64,000 nucleotides of DNA from Nitrospirales bacterium (GCA_012270585.1 JAAXIB010000014.1:62001-126000); one strand, 5' to 3'; positions 8,118-18,026 are shown, counted from the stretch's first letter. Notes: generated from the sequence alone by a model not told the origin. Program-made: numbers and translations.

Positions 8118-9551
8118 CTAGGTGGACGTTCCACCCACCGTAATCTCGTCGATTCGAATCGTCGGCAGCCCGACGCCCACCGGCACGGATTGGCCTTCTT
8201 TTCCGCAGGTCCCGATACCCGAATCCAATTGCAGATCGTGACCCACCATGGACACTTGTTTGAGGACGTCGGGCCCGCTCCCGATGAGAGTCGCCCCCTT
8301 GACCGGTTTCGTCACCTTTCCATCTTCGATGAGATAGGCTTCACTCGCCGAAAAGACAAACTTACCGTTCGTGATATCCACCTGGCCGCCTCCAAACGAA
8401 ACGGCATACAAGCCTTTCTTGACGGACCGGAGAATATCCTCGGGTTCGGACGTACCGGCCAGCATGAAGGTATTGGTCATCCGCGGCAACACCATGCTTC
8501 GAAAATCCTCGCGCCTGCCGTTGCCGGTTAAGGGAATGCCCATCAGCCGGGCATTAAGACGATCCGAGATGTAGCCACACAGGATGCCCTCTTCAATCAG
8601 GACGGTCCTGGTCGTGGGCGTGCCTTCATCGTCGATGTTGAGCGATCCCCGCCTGAAAGGCAGGGTCCCGTCATCTACGATCGTACACGCGTCGGACGCC
8701 ACGCGGCGACCGATCAGGTTGCTGAACGCCGACGTTTTCTTACGGTTAAAATCCGCTTCCAGGCCGTGACCAACGGCCTCGTGTAACAAAATCCCGGGCC
8801 AGCCGCCTGCCAATACCACCGGCAGGATTCCCGCGGGCGCGTCCACGGCACCGAGATTCAGGATGGCCTGCCGGGCGGCTTCCCGGGCATAAGACCGCGC
8901 TCGATCCTGTTCATGGTAAAAGGAAAAGCCCACGCGCCCCCCTCCGCCAAAGGTGCCCACCTGTCGATTGGTCCCCTCTTCGGCAATACACGTCACCTGA
9001 AGCCGGGATAAAGGTTGCACGTCCCCGGCGCGTAATCCTTCGGTGGTTGCAACCAGCATCACTTTATGGTCGGTATTGAAGGAAGCCATCACCTTCGTAA
9101 TACGAGGATCGTAGCGTCGCGCCTCCTGATCGATCAGGTTGAGCAGATCCACACGCTCCTGCGCGGCGACGTCGGTCAGAGGCTGTTCCAGCGGATAGAG
9201 ATTGTGCGTCCCCGCTGGACGATGCGTGACGGGAACCGGGGCTTTGCCTTTCGGGGAGTCGGCGATATACCGGGCGGTATCCGCGGCAATTTCCAGGTCC
9301 CGTTGTGACAATTCGTCGGAATAGGCAAACCCGGTTTTTTCCCCTGAGGTCGCCCGGACCCCGGCACCCTGAGAAATGCTCTTGACCGCCCGTTTGACGA
9401 TCCCTTCCTCCATGGACACGGATTCGGAAATCGTCGATTCAAAGTAGATGTCCGCGTAATCCACGGCACGGACGTTCACTCGAGCCAAAGCCTGCTCGAC
9501 TTCACGTTCCTCAAGGGCAAACTGTTCGAGTTTCACAACCTGCTGAGACAT
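8118..9551 (-). CDS. tldD: TldD metalloprotease subunit
   Basis: 477 residues from the ATG at MSQQVVKLEQ; a GTG 24 bp earlier is possible but has no better ribosome site. The zinc-protease signature HEAVGH is at residues 257-262 (His257, Glu258, His262). The glycine-rich FGGGGRVGF stretch and the C-terminal SGIGTCGK...TIRIDEITVGG are typical of TldD. The protein threads unfolded peptides through a dimer cavity formed with PmbA. It is first in a three-gene minus-strand operon; a promoter should lie in the repeat-bearing gap shared with uppS. Confidence 0.92.
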   Translation of the reverse strand: MSQQVVKLEQFALEEREVEQALARVNVRAVDYADIYFESTISESVSMEEGIVKRAVKSISQGAGVRATSGEKTGFAYSDELSQRDLEIAADTARYIADSPKGKAPVPVTHRPAGTHNLYPLEQPLTDVAAQERVDLLNLIDQEARRYDPRITKVMASFNTDHKVMLVATTEGLRAGDVQPLSRLQVTCIAEEGTNRQVGTFGGGGRVGFSFYHEQDRARSYAREAARQAILNLGAVDAPAGILPVVLAGGWPGILLHEAVGHGLEADFNRKKTSAFSNLIGRRVASDACTIVDDGTLPFRRGSLNIDDEGTPTTRTVLIEEGILCGYISDRLNARLMGIPLTGNGRREDFRSMVLPRMTNTFMLAGTSEPEDILRSVKKGLYAVSFGGGQVDITNGKFVFSASEAYLIEDGKVTKPVKGATLIGSGPDVLKQVSMVGHDLQLDSGIGTCGKEGQSVPVGVGLPTIRIDEITVGGTST

Positions 9552-9620
9552 GGATTCTACACTTAACACGACCACTGAAATTTTCGCAAGAATCTCTCAT
9601 GCAGGCTTATGGCGCCCTCT

Positions 9621-9787
9621 TCCGTCACCCCCGACTTGATCGGGGACCCAGAGTCGTTGCCTTTGCCTTTTTCTGTCATTCTCGACGCCTGTCCTCGACG
9701 TTGGTAATCGAGGATCTAATCGGGAATCCAGAGTCTTCTGGCTTTTTCCCCCTCACCCCAGCCCTCTCCCACGAGGGGGAGAGGGGG
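9621..9787. repeat. Cluster of three dispersed palindromic repeats between tldD and uppS
   Basis: The 370-bp gap between divergent tldD and uppS holds several short palindromes. One is CCCCGA-cttga-TCGGGG (9629-9645). A second, imperfect set runs about 9676-9735 (gtcattctcgac ... aatcgaggat ... gggaatccagag). A third is CCCTCTCCC-acgag-GGGAGAGGG (9762-9785). These resemble common intergenic 'gtcattcc...gggaatccag' and 'ccctctccc' REP-like families. They are structural repeats, not genes. Confidence 0.65.
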
Positions 9788-9947
9788 AATCGGGAACGAC
9801 CGATTCGTGCTCTTTTCGTATCACTGCCAGATTCGGGATGTCGTCGGCTCTTTTCATGAACCTTGGTTTGACAAGGCCGTGTCCCACGATTAGACTGTTT
9901 TTTCAGTAAATCACCTCATTGTGCGACCAACTCCTTCACGCATACCC

Positions 9948-10742
9948 ATGCCTCTCCATTCAACACATTCCTTCGCGGAACTCACGGAGGACGATCTCTT
10001 CTCACAGCTCGATCAGGAAACACTCCCACGTCACGTGGCCGTGATTATGGATGGGAACGGTCGCTGGGCTTCTCATCGTGGGCTGCCTCGTATTGCCGGA
10101 CACAGGGAAGGACTGGTTGCCGTCCGCGAAGTGCTCAATACCTGCTACCGGCTGGGAATCCCGATTTTAACGCTTTACGCGTTCTCAGAGGAAAACTGGA
10201 ACCGGCCCCAAGCCGAGATCGACTTGCTCATGACGCTCCTCGAAAAATTTCTTCTCCAGGAACGGCAAACCTTTCATGAACGAAAAACACGATTTTTCCC
10301 CATTGGCCTGCTCCACAAGCTTCCGGCTTCCACTCAAGAGCTGGTACATACCATTGCCCAGGAAACCGAACACTTCACCGACCGAACCGTGGTGGTCGCC
10401 CTGAGTTATGGAGGACGCTCCGAGATTATCGACGCCGCGAATCGCCTGATCGACGACATGCAATGCGGAAAAGCGTCAGGGCGCGTTCAGGAAGCCCAAT
10501 TCGAGCGGTACCTGTCCACGGCCGGTTTTCCGGACCCGGACCTCCTCATTCGCACGAGCGGGGAAGCGAGAATCAGCAATTTCCTGCTCTGGCAAATCGC
10601 GTATACGGAGATCTACTTTACGAAAACCCTTTGGCCCGACTTCCGACGACGCGACGTATTGCTGGCGCTACTCGATTACCAAAAACGGGATCGTCGTTTC
10701 GGTCGTCTTCCGCATGGCGTCTCTCCTCAAAACAGGCTGTGA
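9948..10742 (+). CDS. uppS: Isoprenyl transferase (undecaprenyl diphosphate synthase)
   Basis: 264 residues of the cis-prenyltransferase family. The catalytic region HVAVIMDGNGRWA (Asp35) begins about residue 29. TLYAFSEENWNRP and the C-terminal DLLIRTSGEARISNFLLWQIAYTEIYF region complete the conserved motifs. The enzyme adds cis-isoprene units to farnesyl diphosphate to make the C55 lipid carrier for peptidoglycan. The ATG at MPLHST is preferred over a GTG 27 bp upstream. The stop overlaps cdsA by four bases (GTGA), which opens the uppS-cdsA-dxr-rseP envelope operon. Confidence 0.93.
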   Translation: MPLHSTHSFAELTEDDLFSQLDQETLPRHVAVIMDGNGRWASHRGLPRIAGHREGLVAVREVLNTCYRLGIPILTLYAFSEENWNRPQAEIDLLMTLLEKFLLQERQTFHERKTRFFPIGLLHKLPASTQELVHTIAQETEHFTDRTVVVALSYGGRSEIIDAANRLIDDMQCGKASGRVQEAQFERYLSTAGFPDPDLLIRTSGEARISNFLLWQIAYTEIYFTKTLWPDFRRRDVLLALLDYQKRDRRFGRLPHGVSPQNRL

Positions 10743-11623
10743 GCACGAAGAATGTAGTTGAGCCCGCCCCCGGAAGTCCGTCGAATCATCCGGATCCTCT
10801 CATAGCCCGCTCATCCACGTTGGGGTTTGACCCGAAGCGCATTGTTTCCGCGCTGGTTTTGCTTCCTCTCCTGTATGTGCTCACCCGGCACCTTCCGCCA
10901 TTCGCGTTTTTTATTCTCATTACCATCACCGTTCTGCTCGCACAATGGGAATTCCTGGGACTCTTCTTTGAGAAGCGGCACCTGCCTCAGCACGTCCTCG
11001 TTGGTTTTCCGGGAGCGTTACTGCTCCTGATTGCCATGCAATGGCCGGCGGCGCTCAACTTTTTTCTGGCCCTTTCGATTACCCTCGCTGGCCTCCTGTG
11101 TTATCAGATCGGCCTCGCTCCTTCGGAACCCCGCCAGCTTTCCATGTTCATAATCCTGTTCGGGATTCTCTATATCGGATATACGCTCGGGCACTTTCTC
11201 TGGCTGAGAAACCAGAACGACGGGGCGTTGTTGGTGTTGTTCGTGCTGTTGGTGACATGGGCAGGTGACACCGCCGCGTACTACGTCGGGAAAACGTGGG
11301 GGGCACGGCCGCTGGCTCCCCGGTTGAGCCCGAATAAGACCATCGAAGGGTTTCTGGGGGGCCTGCTTGTAGCCCCACTCATCGCCTGGATCGGCCATAT
11401 CTGGTTTCTCCCGGGCATCAGGCCGATCGATTGTCTGATCCTGGGCCTGCTGTTCACCGGCCTGGGCCTCCTGGGAGATCTTTCCGAGTCGGCCCTGAAA
11501 CGATACGCCGGCATCAAGGATTCCGGCTCCCTGATTCCCGGGCACGGAGGCATGTTGGACCGCATCGACAGCCTGCTTCTCAACGCACCGGTTTTTTATT
11601 ATTATATGGCGTTTGTGCGATAG
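10739..11623 (+). CDS. cdsA: Phosphatidate cytidylyltransferase
   Basis: 294 residues, polytopic inner-membrane protein. The CdsA signature is complete near the C-terminus: SALKRYAGIKDSGSLIPGHGG followed by DRIDSLL. The hydrophobic segments before it give the usual seven to eight membrane helices. It makes CDP-diacylglycerol from phosphatidate and CTP. The open frame runs far back into uppS, but the GTG at the four-base overlap with the uppS stop is the right start. That start leaves a 30-residue soluble N-terminus before the first helix. Confidence 0.9.
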   Translation: MSTKNVVEPAPGSPSNHPDPLIARSSTLGFDPKRIVSALVLLPLLYVLTRHLPPFAFFILITITVLLAQWEFLGLFFEKRHLPQHVLVGFPGALLLLIAMQWPAALNFFLALSITLAGLLCYQIGLAPSEPRQLSMFIILFGILYIGYTLGHFLWLRNQNDGALLVLFVLLVTWAGDTAAYYVGKTWGARPLAPRLSPNKTIEGFLGGLLVAPLIAWIGHIWFLPGIRPIDCLILGLLFTGLGLLGDLSESALKRYAGIKDSGSLIPGHGGMLDRIDSLLLNAPVFYYYMAFVR

Positions 11624-11628
11624 TGACC

Positions 11629-11654
11629 GTCGGGTTACGCTACGCTAACCCGAC
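11629..11654. repeat. REP-like palindrome between cdsA and dxr
   Basis: GTCGGGTTA (11629-11637) and TAACCCGAC (11646-11654) form a perfect 9-bp stem around the loop CGCTACGC. This matches the widespread 'gtcgggtta...taacccgac' dispersed repeat of bacterial genomes. It lies inside the 58-bp cdsA-dxr gap, so it is transcribed and may protect or attenuate the operon mRNA. No T-run follows. Confidence 0.7.
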
Positions 11655-11681
11655 CTGCAACTTCTCAACCGGAACCGTACG

Positions 11682-12860
11682 ATGAAACAGATCGTTCTAC
11701 TCGGCTCAACGGGCTCGATTGGAGACAGCACCCTCGACATCGTCGCCAAATTTCCGGATCAATTTTCGATCTTGGGGTTGGCGGCGCGACACAGTGACGG
11801 AAAGCTGGAAGAACAGATCCGCTCGTTTCGTCCGAAGTTCGTGGCCCTTGCCAATTCCGCCGCGGCGCAACGACTCCGTTCCCGCGTGAACGATCCGGCC
11901 GTTCAGATTCTCGACGGCCCGGACGGCATAACGGAAGTGGCATCTCTTTCCGAAAGCGACCTGGTCATCTCGGCCATCGTGGGGGGAGCCGGCCTGGTCC
12001 CAACCATGGCCGCCATTCGCGCGGGTCGCCGGGTGGCCCTGGCCAATAAAGAGCCCATGGTGATGGCCGGGCAACTGATGCAAGAGGAAGCTCGCCGCCA
12101 AGGCATCCCGGTTTTCCCCGTTGACAGTGAACACAGTGCGATTTTTCAATCGCTGGTCGGCCATCGACGCGAAGACGTCCGCCGCATCATCCTGACGGCC
12201 TCCGGCGGCCCGTTTTGGGAATGCACGAAGGAATATATGGAGACCGTCTCACCCGAGCAGGCGCTCCAACATCCGAATTGGCAAATGGGCGCGAAAATTA
12301 CCGTGGATTCCGCGACGCTGATGAATAAAGGACTGGAGGTCATCGAAGCCCGGTGGCTGTTTGATTGCCCGCCCGATCAACTCGACGTGGTCATTCACCG
12401 GGAAAGTATCATCCATTCTCTGGTAGAATATCGGGATGGGTCAGTCATCGCTCAACTGGGATTGCCCGATATGCGAACCCCGATCAGTTACGCCATGGAT
12501 TTCCCTCGACGCGTGCCCCTGGATCCGCCTTCTCTGGATTTGTGGAAGTTCGGCAAATTGACGTTTTATGAACCCGATCCGGTCCGGTTTCCCTGTCTGC
12601 GGTTGGCCTATGAGGCGTTGGCCCATGGAGAAACCTGTCCGGCGATTCTCAATGCCGCGAATGAGGTCGCCGTCGATGCGTTCCTGCATCACGGGCTCCC
12701 CTTCGGGCACATTGCCAACGTCATTGAGCGAACCGTACAATGTGCCGACGTTCGACCTCTCAATTCATTGGAGGATGCCTTGGAGGCCGATCGTTGGGCC
12801 AGAGAAAAGGCCTCGGAATTCGTCCTCAATGGATCTGACGTCAACACCGCTTCCCCGTGA
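11682..12860 (+). CDS. dxr: 1-deoxy-D-xylulose 5-phosphate reductoisomerase
   Basis: 392 residues, the usual length. NADPH-binding GSTGSIGDSTLDI is at about residues 8-20. NKEPMVMAG, the metal-site segment PVDSEHSA, the ILTASGGPFW loop and MNKGLEVIEA are all in family order. It converts DXP to MEP, the first committed step of the non-mevalonate isoprenoid pathway, and so supplies precursors for the neighbouring uppS product and for HpnD. The TGA is overlapped by the rseP start (GTGA). Confidence 0.95.
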   Translation: MKQIVLLGSTGSIGDSTLDIVAKFPDQFSILGLAARHSDGKLEEQIRSFRPKFVALANSAAAQRLRSRVNDPAVQILDGPDGITEVASLSESDLVISAIVGGAGLVPTMAAIRAGRRVALANKEPMVMAGQLMQEEARRQGIPVFPVDSEHSAIFQSLVGHRREDVRRIILTASGGPFWECTKEYMETVSPEQALQHPNWQMGAKITVDSATLMNKGLEVIEARWLFDCPPDQLDVVIHRESIIHSLVEYRDGSVIAQLGLPDMRTPISYAMDFPRRVPLDPPSLDLWKFGKLTFYEPDPVRFPCLRLAYEALAHGETCPAILNAANEVAVDAFLHHGLPFGHIANVIERTVQCADVRPLNSLEDALEADRWAREKASEFVLNGSDVNTASP

Positions 12861-14254
12861 CGAGTGACGCGATGTCTCCCGATATCATTTACATGGTCGT
12901 GCAAAAGATCTGGTGGTTTTCGGTAGTGTTGGGCGTCCTCGTGACCTTTCACGAGTTCGGACACTTTATCGTGGCTCGTTGGGCAGGGGTCAGAGTCCTG
13001 AAATTTTCCCTGGGCTTCGGGCCGAAAGTGCTGAGTCGTCAAATCGGGGACACCGAATATCTCCTGTCGGCCATTCCGCTCGGCGGATACGTCAAAATGT
13101 TCGGGGAAGACGCTGGTGAAACCGTCGCGCCAGAGGAGCGGGAACGATCGTTTTCCCACAAACCCTTATGGAAACGAACCCTCATCGTGGCGGCCGGGCC
13201 GGGATTCAATTTTTTCCTGAGCTACCTGATTTTTTCAGCTTGGCTGGCCGTGGGCGCTCCCCTGCCTATCCCGACGTTTGCCGAATTCTCACCCACGATC
13301 GACGCCATCAGGGCGGACTCGCCGGCCGGCCAGACCGGACTGCAGGTCGGCGACCGGATCACGCGAATCGATGAACGGGAAATCACCACGAAGAATGAGA
13401 TCCATGCCGCCGTTGCCGAAAGCGGCGGACGTTCGCTCACCGTAGAGGTTCGCCGGGGCAACACCCTGAAAACCTTCCTCATCACGCCCGAACTCTACGA
13501 TCCGGAGAACGTCGAACAGGCGGACACGCAGGTCCGCCCCTACTACGTCATCGGCATCGAGGAGGCGGCTCCCATCGTGACGGCCGTCATGCCGGATATG
13601 CCGGCCGCCGAAGCCGGGCTGCAGGAGAGGGACCGCATCCTTGAGATTCAAGGGGAGACGATTCAGACCTGGTCACAGATGACCCGCATAATCAAGGCTC
13701 ACCCGAATGACCCTCTCACCGTGCAGGTCGATCGAGAAGGTGCGATTCTCACGTTAACGATCGTTCCCGACTCCCATGAAGTCACGGACAACGGCACGCG
13801 CATCACGATCGGGAAAATAGGCATCATGGGGTCGGGACGATCGGTGATCCGCGCGTCCTCGCCGCTCATGGCCGTGATCCAGGGAGTGAAAGCCACGTGG
13901 GGCTGGTGCGAACTCACCGTCGTCGGCATCTACAAAATGTTGACCGGAGAAATCTCCTCGAAAAACATCGGGGGACCCATCATGATTGCCAGTGCCTCGG
14001 GCACGGCTGCCGAACGAGGCCTCCCTGACGTCATGTTCTTCGTGGCCGTCCTGAGCATCAACTTGGGCATTCTGAATTTGTTGCCCATTCCCGTCCTGGA
14101 CGGCGGCCATCTTTTCTTCTTTGCCTGCGAAGCGATCCTGGGCCGTCCGCTCGCCGAACGGCAGCGGGAATTCACCCAACAAGTGGGGATCGTGCTGCTT
14201 TTCGGGATTATGATTTTCGCGTTTTTCAATGACATCCAACGCTTGCTTCAATAA
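12857..14254 (+). CDS. rseP: RIP metalloprotease RseP (site-2 protease)
   Basis: 465 residues with a GTG start overlapping the dxr stop by four bases. The zinc motif HEFGH is at residues 32-36 in the first membrane helix. Two PDZ domains follow in the periplasmic part (roughly 140-210 and 225-300). The distal active-site motif LPIPVLDGGH lies in the last membrane region. RseP cuts membrane-embedded anti-sigma factors and signal-peptide remnants. The dxr-rseP linkage is common. Two PDZ domains match the proteobacterial RseP layout. Confidence 0.93.
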   Translation: MTSDAMSPDIIYMVVQKIWWFSVVLGVLVTFHEFGHFIVARWAGVRVLKFSLGFGPKVLSRQIGDTEYLLSAIPLGGYVKMFGEDAGETVAPEERERSFSHKPLWKRTLIVAAGPGFNFFLSYLIFSAWLAVGAPLPIPTFAEFSPTIDAIRADSPAGQTGLQVGDRITRIDEREITTKNEIHAAVAESGGRSLTVEVRRGNTLKTFLITPELYDPENVEQADTQVRPYYVIGIEEAAPIVTAVMPDMPAAEAGLQERDRILEIQGETIQTWSQMTRIIKAHPNDPLTVQVDREGAILTLTIVPDSHEVTDNGTRITIGKIGIMGSGRSVIRASSPLMAVIQGVKATWGWCELTVVGIYKMLTGEISSKNIGGPIMIASASGTAAERGLPDVMFFVAVLSINLGILNLLPIPVLDGGHLFFFACEAILGRPLAERQREFTQQVGIVLLFGIMIFAFFNDIQRLLQ

Positions 14255-14315
14255 TCCCGGCTCCTCGACGTAGCCCCCTTGTCGTGCCGCCCGAGCACAC
14301 GTTGGCTTCCAATTC

Positions 14316-15653
14316 ATGAAACCATCCTGGAGCATCGAAGAGAGTCTCGTCGACCGTCTTACGCGGCCCTTCCAAATTTTTGCCGCTCACAAACTATCGG
14401 GCGCCATCCTGCTCCTGGCGGCCACGGTGGTTGCCGTCGCCTGGGCCAACTCGCCCTGGGCCGGATTCTATCACCACTCGCTGCAGACGGAACTCGCCCT
14501 CTCCATCGGACCGTTCGGCCTGAACAAATCCATCAGCCACTGGATCAACGACGGCCTGATGGGCCTCTTCTTTTTCGTGGTCGGTCTGGAGATCAAACGG
14601 GAATTGCTGGCCGGCGAATTGGCAAATCCCCGGAAGGCGGCCCTGCCCGTCCTGGCCGCCGTCGGCGGCATGGTCGTGCCGGCCCTCGTGTATTTCGCCT
14701 TCAACGGCGACGGGGCGTTCGCCCGCGGGTGGGGTATTCCGATGGCCACGGACGTCGCGTTCGCCCTGGGCATTCTGGCTGTTTTTCCGGTGCCGGTTTC
14801 ACTCAAGGTCTTCCTCACCGCTCTGGCCATCGTGGATGATATCGGGGCCATTGTCGTGGTCGCGGTTTTCTATACGGATACCATCGCGCCGGGAAGCCTG
14901 TTCATCGGCAGCCTGTTACTGGGTGTATCCATCGGCGCCAACGTCATCGGCGTACGCAACCCGATCATCTACTTTCTCATCGGCTTCGCCGTCTGGGTGG
15001 CGTTCTATAAGTCCGGCGTGCACGCGACCCTCGCCGGCGTCCTGATGGCGTTCACCATTCCCGCGCGCACCATCATCAACTCCCGGCAACTGCATGACTG
15101 GACCCGGGACTTGCTGGAGCAACTGCGGGCCACCGGACTACCCGCGGATTCGAGCCTGCTGACCAACCGGCAGCACCATATCGTGCATTCGATGGAGCAG
15201 TTGACGGAACACGCCACGGCCCCCCTGCAGAAACTCGAACATGCGCTCATGCCGTTCGTGACGTTCGCCATCCTTCCTCTGTTCGCCCTGGCAAACGCCG
15301 GCGTGAGCCTGGAAAGCGAGACGCTCGACCGGCTGGCCGAGCCGATGAGCCTGGGGATCATCCTGGGTCTCGTCGTTGGCAAGCCGCTGGGCATCTGGGC
15401 GTTCGCTTGGGCGGGTGTGGTGCTTCGCATTGCGGAACTTCCGAAGGGTATCAGTCTCTGGCACGTCGCGTCGGTGGGTTGCCTGGCCGGGATCGGGTTC
15501 ACCATGTCCCTGTTTATTGCCACCCTCGCCTTCGACGAGGTGGTGCTGATCGAAACCGCCAAGACCGCGGTCCTCGCCGGATCTTTGCTGGCAACCCTGA
15601 CGGGATCGATCATCCTGTTGCTGGCGGCACGCCCTGGACCGGAAGACGCTTGA
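14316..15653 (+). CDS. nhaA: Na+/H+ antiporter NhaA
   Basis: 445 residues with about twelve membrane helices. Hallmarks of NhaA are visible: FFFVVGLEIKRELL near residue 90, the ion-binding AIVDDIGAIVVVAVFYT (paired aspartates) near 170-185, and GIGFTMSLFI near the C-terminus. It exports Na+ in exchange for protons. The gene sits between rseP and proS, and its coding sequence looks more GC-biased than its neighbours, which hints at separate acquisition. There is a 61-bp gap after rseP, so it may have its own promoter. Confidence 0.93.
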   Translation: MKPSWSIEESLVDRLTRPFQIFAAHKLSGAILLLAATVVAVAWANSPWAGFYHHSLQTELALSIGPFGLNKSISHWINDGLMGLFFFVVGLEIKRELLAGELANPRKAALPVLAAVGGMVVPALVYFAFNGDGAFARGWGIPMATDVAFALGILAVFPVPVSLKVFLTALAIVDDIGAIVVVAVFYTDTIAPGSLFIGSLLLGVSIGANVIGVRNPIIYFLIGFAVWVAFYKSGVHATLAGVLMAFTIPARTIINSRQLHDWTRDLLEQLRATGLPADSSLLTNRQHHIVHSMEQLTEHATAPLQKLEHALMPFVTFAILPLFALANAGVSLESETLDRLAEPMSLGIILGLVVGKPLGIWAFAWAGVVLRIAELPKGISLWHVASVGCLAGIGFTMSLFIATLAFDEVVLIETAKTAVLAGSLLATLTGSIILLLAARPGPEDA

Positions 15654-15714
15654 ATCCTGGAGCAGTACCATTTATATATAGCCACCTTTTACTGAGTACG
15701 AGGATCACGTCTGA

Positions 15715-17436
15715 ATGCGGACGAGCCGACTGTTCATTCCAACCCTCCGTCAAACCCCCGGTGAGGCTGAAGTCATCAGTCACCGGCTCATGCTGCGCGC
15801 CGGCATGATTCGAAAAGTTGCGGCCGGGATCTATACCTATCTCCCGCTGGGCCTGCGCGTCCTCAAGAAAATCGAACGTATTATTCGTCAGGAAATGAAT
15901 CGCGCCGGGGCGCAGGAACTGTTGATGCCGATTCTTTCTCCGGCCGAATTGTGGCGTGAAACCGGACGGTGGGATTTTTACGGAAAGGAATTACTTCGAT
16001 GCCAGGACCGGCATGACCGCGATTTTTGCTTCGGCCCCACGCACGAAGAAGTCATGACCGATCTTTTTCGCCGTGAGATACGTTCCTACCGGCAACTCCC
16101 CATGAACTGTTACCAGATCCAAACCAAATTTCGCGATGAAATCCGTCCTCGTTTCGGCTTGATGCGCGGACGCGAATTCGTCATGAAGGACGCCTATAGT
16201 TTCGATGCCGATGAAGAGCGCGCGCGTCTCAGCTATCAGAAAATGTATGACGCCTACGAGCGAATCTTTGCACGGTGCGGGCTCGAGTTCCGTGCGGTCG
16301 AAGCGGACACCGGGCTGATCGGCGGCAGCATGTCGCATGAATTCATGGTCCTGGCCGAGACCGGAGAAGAAACGATCGTGTACGACGAACACGGGTCCTA
16401 TGCCGCCAACGTCGAGCTGGCGGAAGTGCCGCCTCCCCCGGAAGAGGACACCGCCACGCCCCTCGCTCTGGAAGCCGTGCAGACCCCCGGGACAAAAACC
16501 GTCGAGGAGGTCTGTGCCTTTTTAAAGGTTTCACCCGATCGACTCGTCAAAACCCTGTTCTACCAAACACCGGCTGGTGACATCATTGTGGTCCTGATTC
16601 GTGGAGATCACGAGGCGAATGAGATCAAAATCAATCGTTTCCTGGGAACGACGGGGATCACGCTGGCAAAGGCGGAAACTGTAAGCAACGTGTCGTCCGC
16701 GCCGGTAGGCTTTGCCGGTCCGGTTGGGCTCAAGGGTATCCGAATCATCGCGGACCACGGGGTCAAAGCGATGCGGAACTTCGTCGTCGGCGGGAACATG
16801 AACGACACCCACCTGATCAATGTCAACTGGGATCGGGACTTTGCGGTCGAGGCGTTCCTTGACCTGCGCCAAGCCCAAGCCGGCGACCAGTCACCCAGAA
16901 GCACCGACCGTTTACGGGAGGCGAGAGGCATTGAAGTCGGCCACGTCTTCTTATTGGGGACAAAATACAGCGAAGCCATGAATGCGACGTTTCTCGATGC
17001 GGACGGACGGGAAACGTTAGCCATTATGGGGTGTTACGGCATCGGCGTCAGCCGGACCGCCGCCGCGGCCATTGAACAAAACCATGATGACAAAGGCATG
17101 GTGTGGCCCGTGCCCATTGCGCCCTTTCACGTCCACGTGTTGCCGGTCACGGTTTCGGAGCAGGTCGTCAAAACCGCCGGCATGCTGTACGAGGCGTGTG
17201 CCGAAGCAGGATTGGAAGTCTTGTGGGATGATCGCGATGAACGTGCCGGCGTGAAATTCAACGACGCCGATTTGATCGGGGCCCCGTTTCATCTCACCAT
17301 TGGTGACAGGGGCCTGGCCCGGGGGATGGTCGAATTGAAACGGCGCAATACCGGAGAAGTGGTGCAACTACGCCCGGCTGACGTGATTCCCCACGTACGA
17401 GATTTGCTTTCTTCCCACGATCTGCCGGTGAGGTAA
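15715..17436 (+). CDS. proS: Prolyl-tRNA synthetase, bacterial type with editing domain
   Basis: 573 residues, the normal length of the long bacterial form. Class II motifs are clear: motif 1 around GLRVLKKIERIIRQEMNRAGAQE, motif 2 FRDEIRPRFGLMRGREFVMKDAYSF, and motif 3 GCYGIGVSRTAAA. Between motifs 2 and 3 (about residues 230-400) lies the YbaK-like insertion domain that hydrolyses misacylated Ala-tRNA(Pro), seen in DRLVKTLFYQT and IRGDHEANEIK. The anticodon-binding domain is C-terminal. Cytoplasmic and essential. Confidence 0.96.
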   Translation: MRTSRLFIPTLRQTPGEAEVISHRLMLRAGMIRKVAAGIYTYLPLGLRVLKKIERIIRQEMNRAGAQELLMPILSPAELWRETGRWDFYGKELLRCQDRHDRDFCFGPTHEEVMTDLFRREIRSYRQLPMNCYQIQTKFRDEIRPRFGLMRGREFVMKDAYSFDADEERARLSYQKMYDAYERIFARCGLEFRAVEADTGLIGGSMSHEFMVLAETGEETIVYDEHGSYAANVELAEVPPPPEEDTATPLALEAVQTPGTKTVEEVCAFLKVSPDRLVKTLFYQTPAGDIIVVLIRGDHEANEIKINRFLGTTGITLAKAETVSNVSSAPVGFAGPVGLKGIRIIADHGVKAMRNFVVGGNMNDTHLINVNWDRDFAVEAFLDLRQAQAGDQSPRSTDRLREARGIEVGHVFLLGTKYSEAMNATFLDADGRETLAIMGCYGIGVSRTAAAAIEQNHDDKGMVWPVPIAPFHVHVLPVTVSEQVVKTAGMLYEACAEAGLEVLWDDRDERAGVKFNDADLIGAPFHLTIGDRGLARGMVELKRRNTGEVVQLRPADVIPHVRDLLSSHDLPVR

Positions 17437-17570
17437 TCATCCTCAAAAGAGAGCACTCGTTTCGTCCGGCTAAAATCGCTTGTTCCGCCTTAGATTGACA
17501 ATAGAAAGAACTGAATGATAGTTTTAGTCGGATTGCACAAATCATTGCACGGGGAAAATGGATTGTAGGT

Positions 17571-18026
17571 ATGATTACGCAAATGAACGTGCGGGGGCTT
17601 TTGTTTGACCCCTACAATAATGCCTATATCGTCATCCTTCGGGACGAACAAAACTCCGATATGCTTCCGATTTGGGTCGGGAAATCCGAAGCGAGTGCCA
17701 TCAGTTTTGCTTTGGAGAATATTGCCCCGCCCCGTCCCATGACACACGATCTCATGAAATCGATTTTGGACAATGTTGACGCCAAAGTCCTTAGCGCCGT
17801 GGTCACTGACTTAAAAGATAATACGTATTATGCCAAAATCCATCTCTGGTACGGTGATTCGGAATACTCGATTGATTCAAGACCCAGCGATGCGATTGCC
17901 CTGGCTTTGCGCGCCGAAGCCCCGATTTTTACCAGAGAGGAAGTCCTTCAAAAACAGAGTTCCGAGGAATTGGAGCGGTGGCTCGAGAATTTAAAACCTG
18001 AAGATTTCGGCAAATCCGAGACCTAG
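17571..18026 (+). CDS. Bifunctional nuclease family protein (DUF151), first copy
   Basis: 151 residues. The DUF151 core is clear: the VILRDEQNSDMLPIWVGKSEA strand-loop, PRPMTHDLM, then DLKDNTYYAKI and SRPSDAIALALR. Family members are reported to have nuclease activity and occur in archaea, thermophiles and some environmental bacteria. The C-terminal 30 residues are acidic. A paralogue follows 50 bp downstream, so this is a tandem duplication. Cytoplasmic; no signal peptide. Confidence 0.85.
   Translation: MITQMNVRGLLFDPYNNAYIVILRDEQNSDMLPIWVGKSEASAISFALENIAPPRPMTHDLMKSILDNVDAKVLSAVVTDLKDNTYYAKIHLWYGDSEYSIDSRPSDAIALALRAEAPIFTREEVLQKQSSEELERWLENLKPEDFGKSET

Noticed and set aside
10463-10738. 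Long N-terminal extension of cdsA inside uppS
   Set aside because: It is the alternate frame of uppS. The GTG overlapping the uppS stop is the consistent start.
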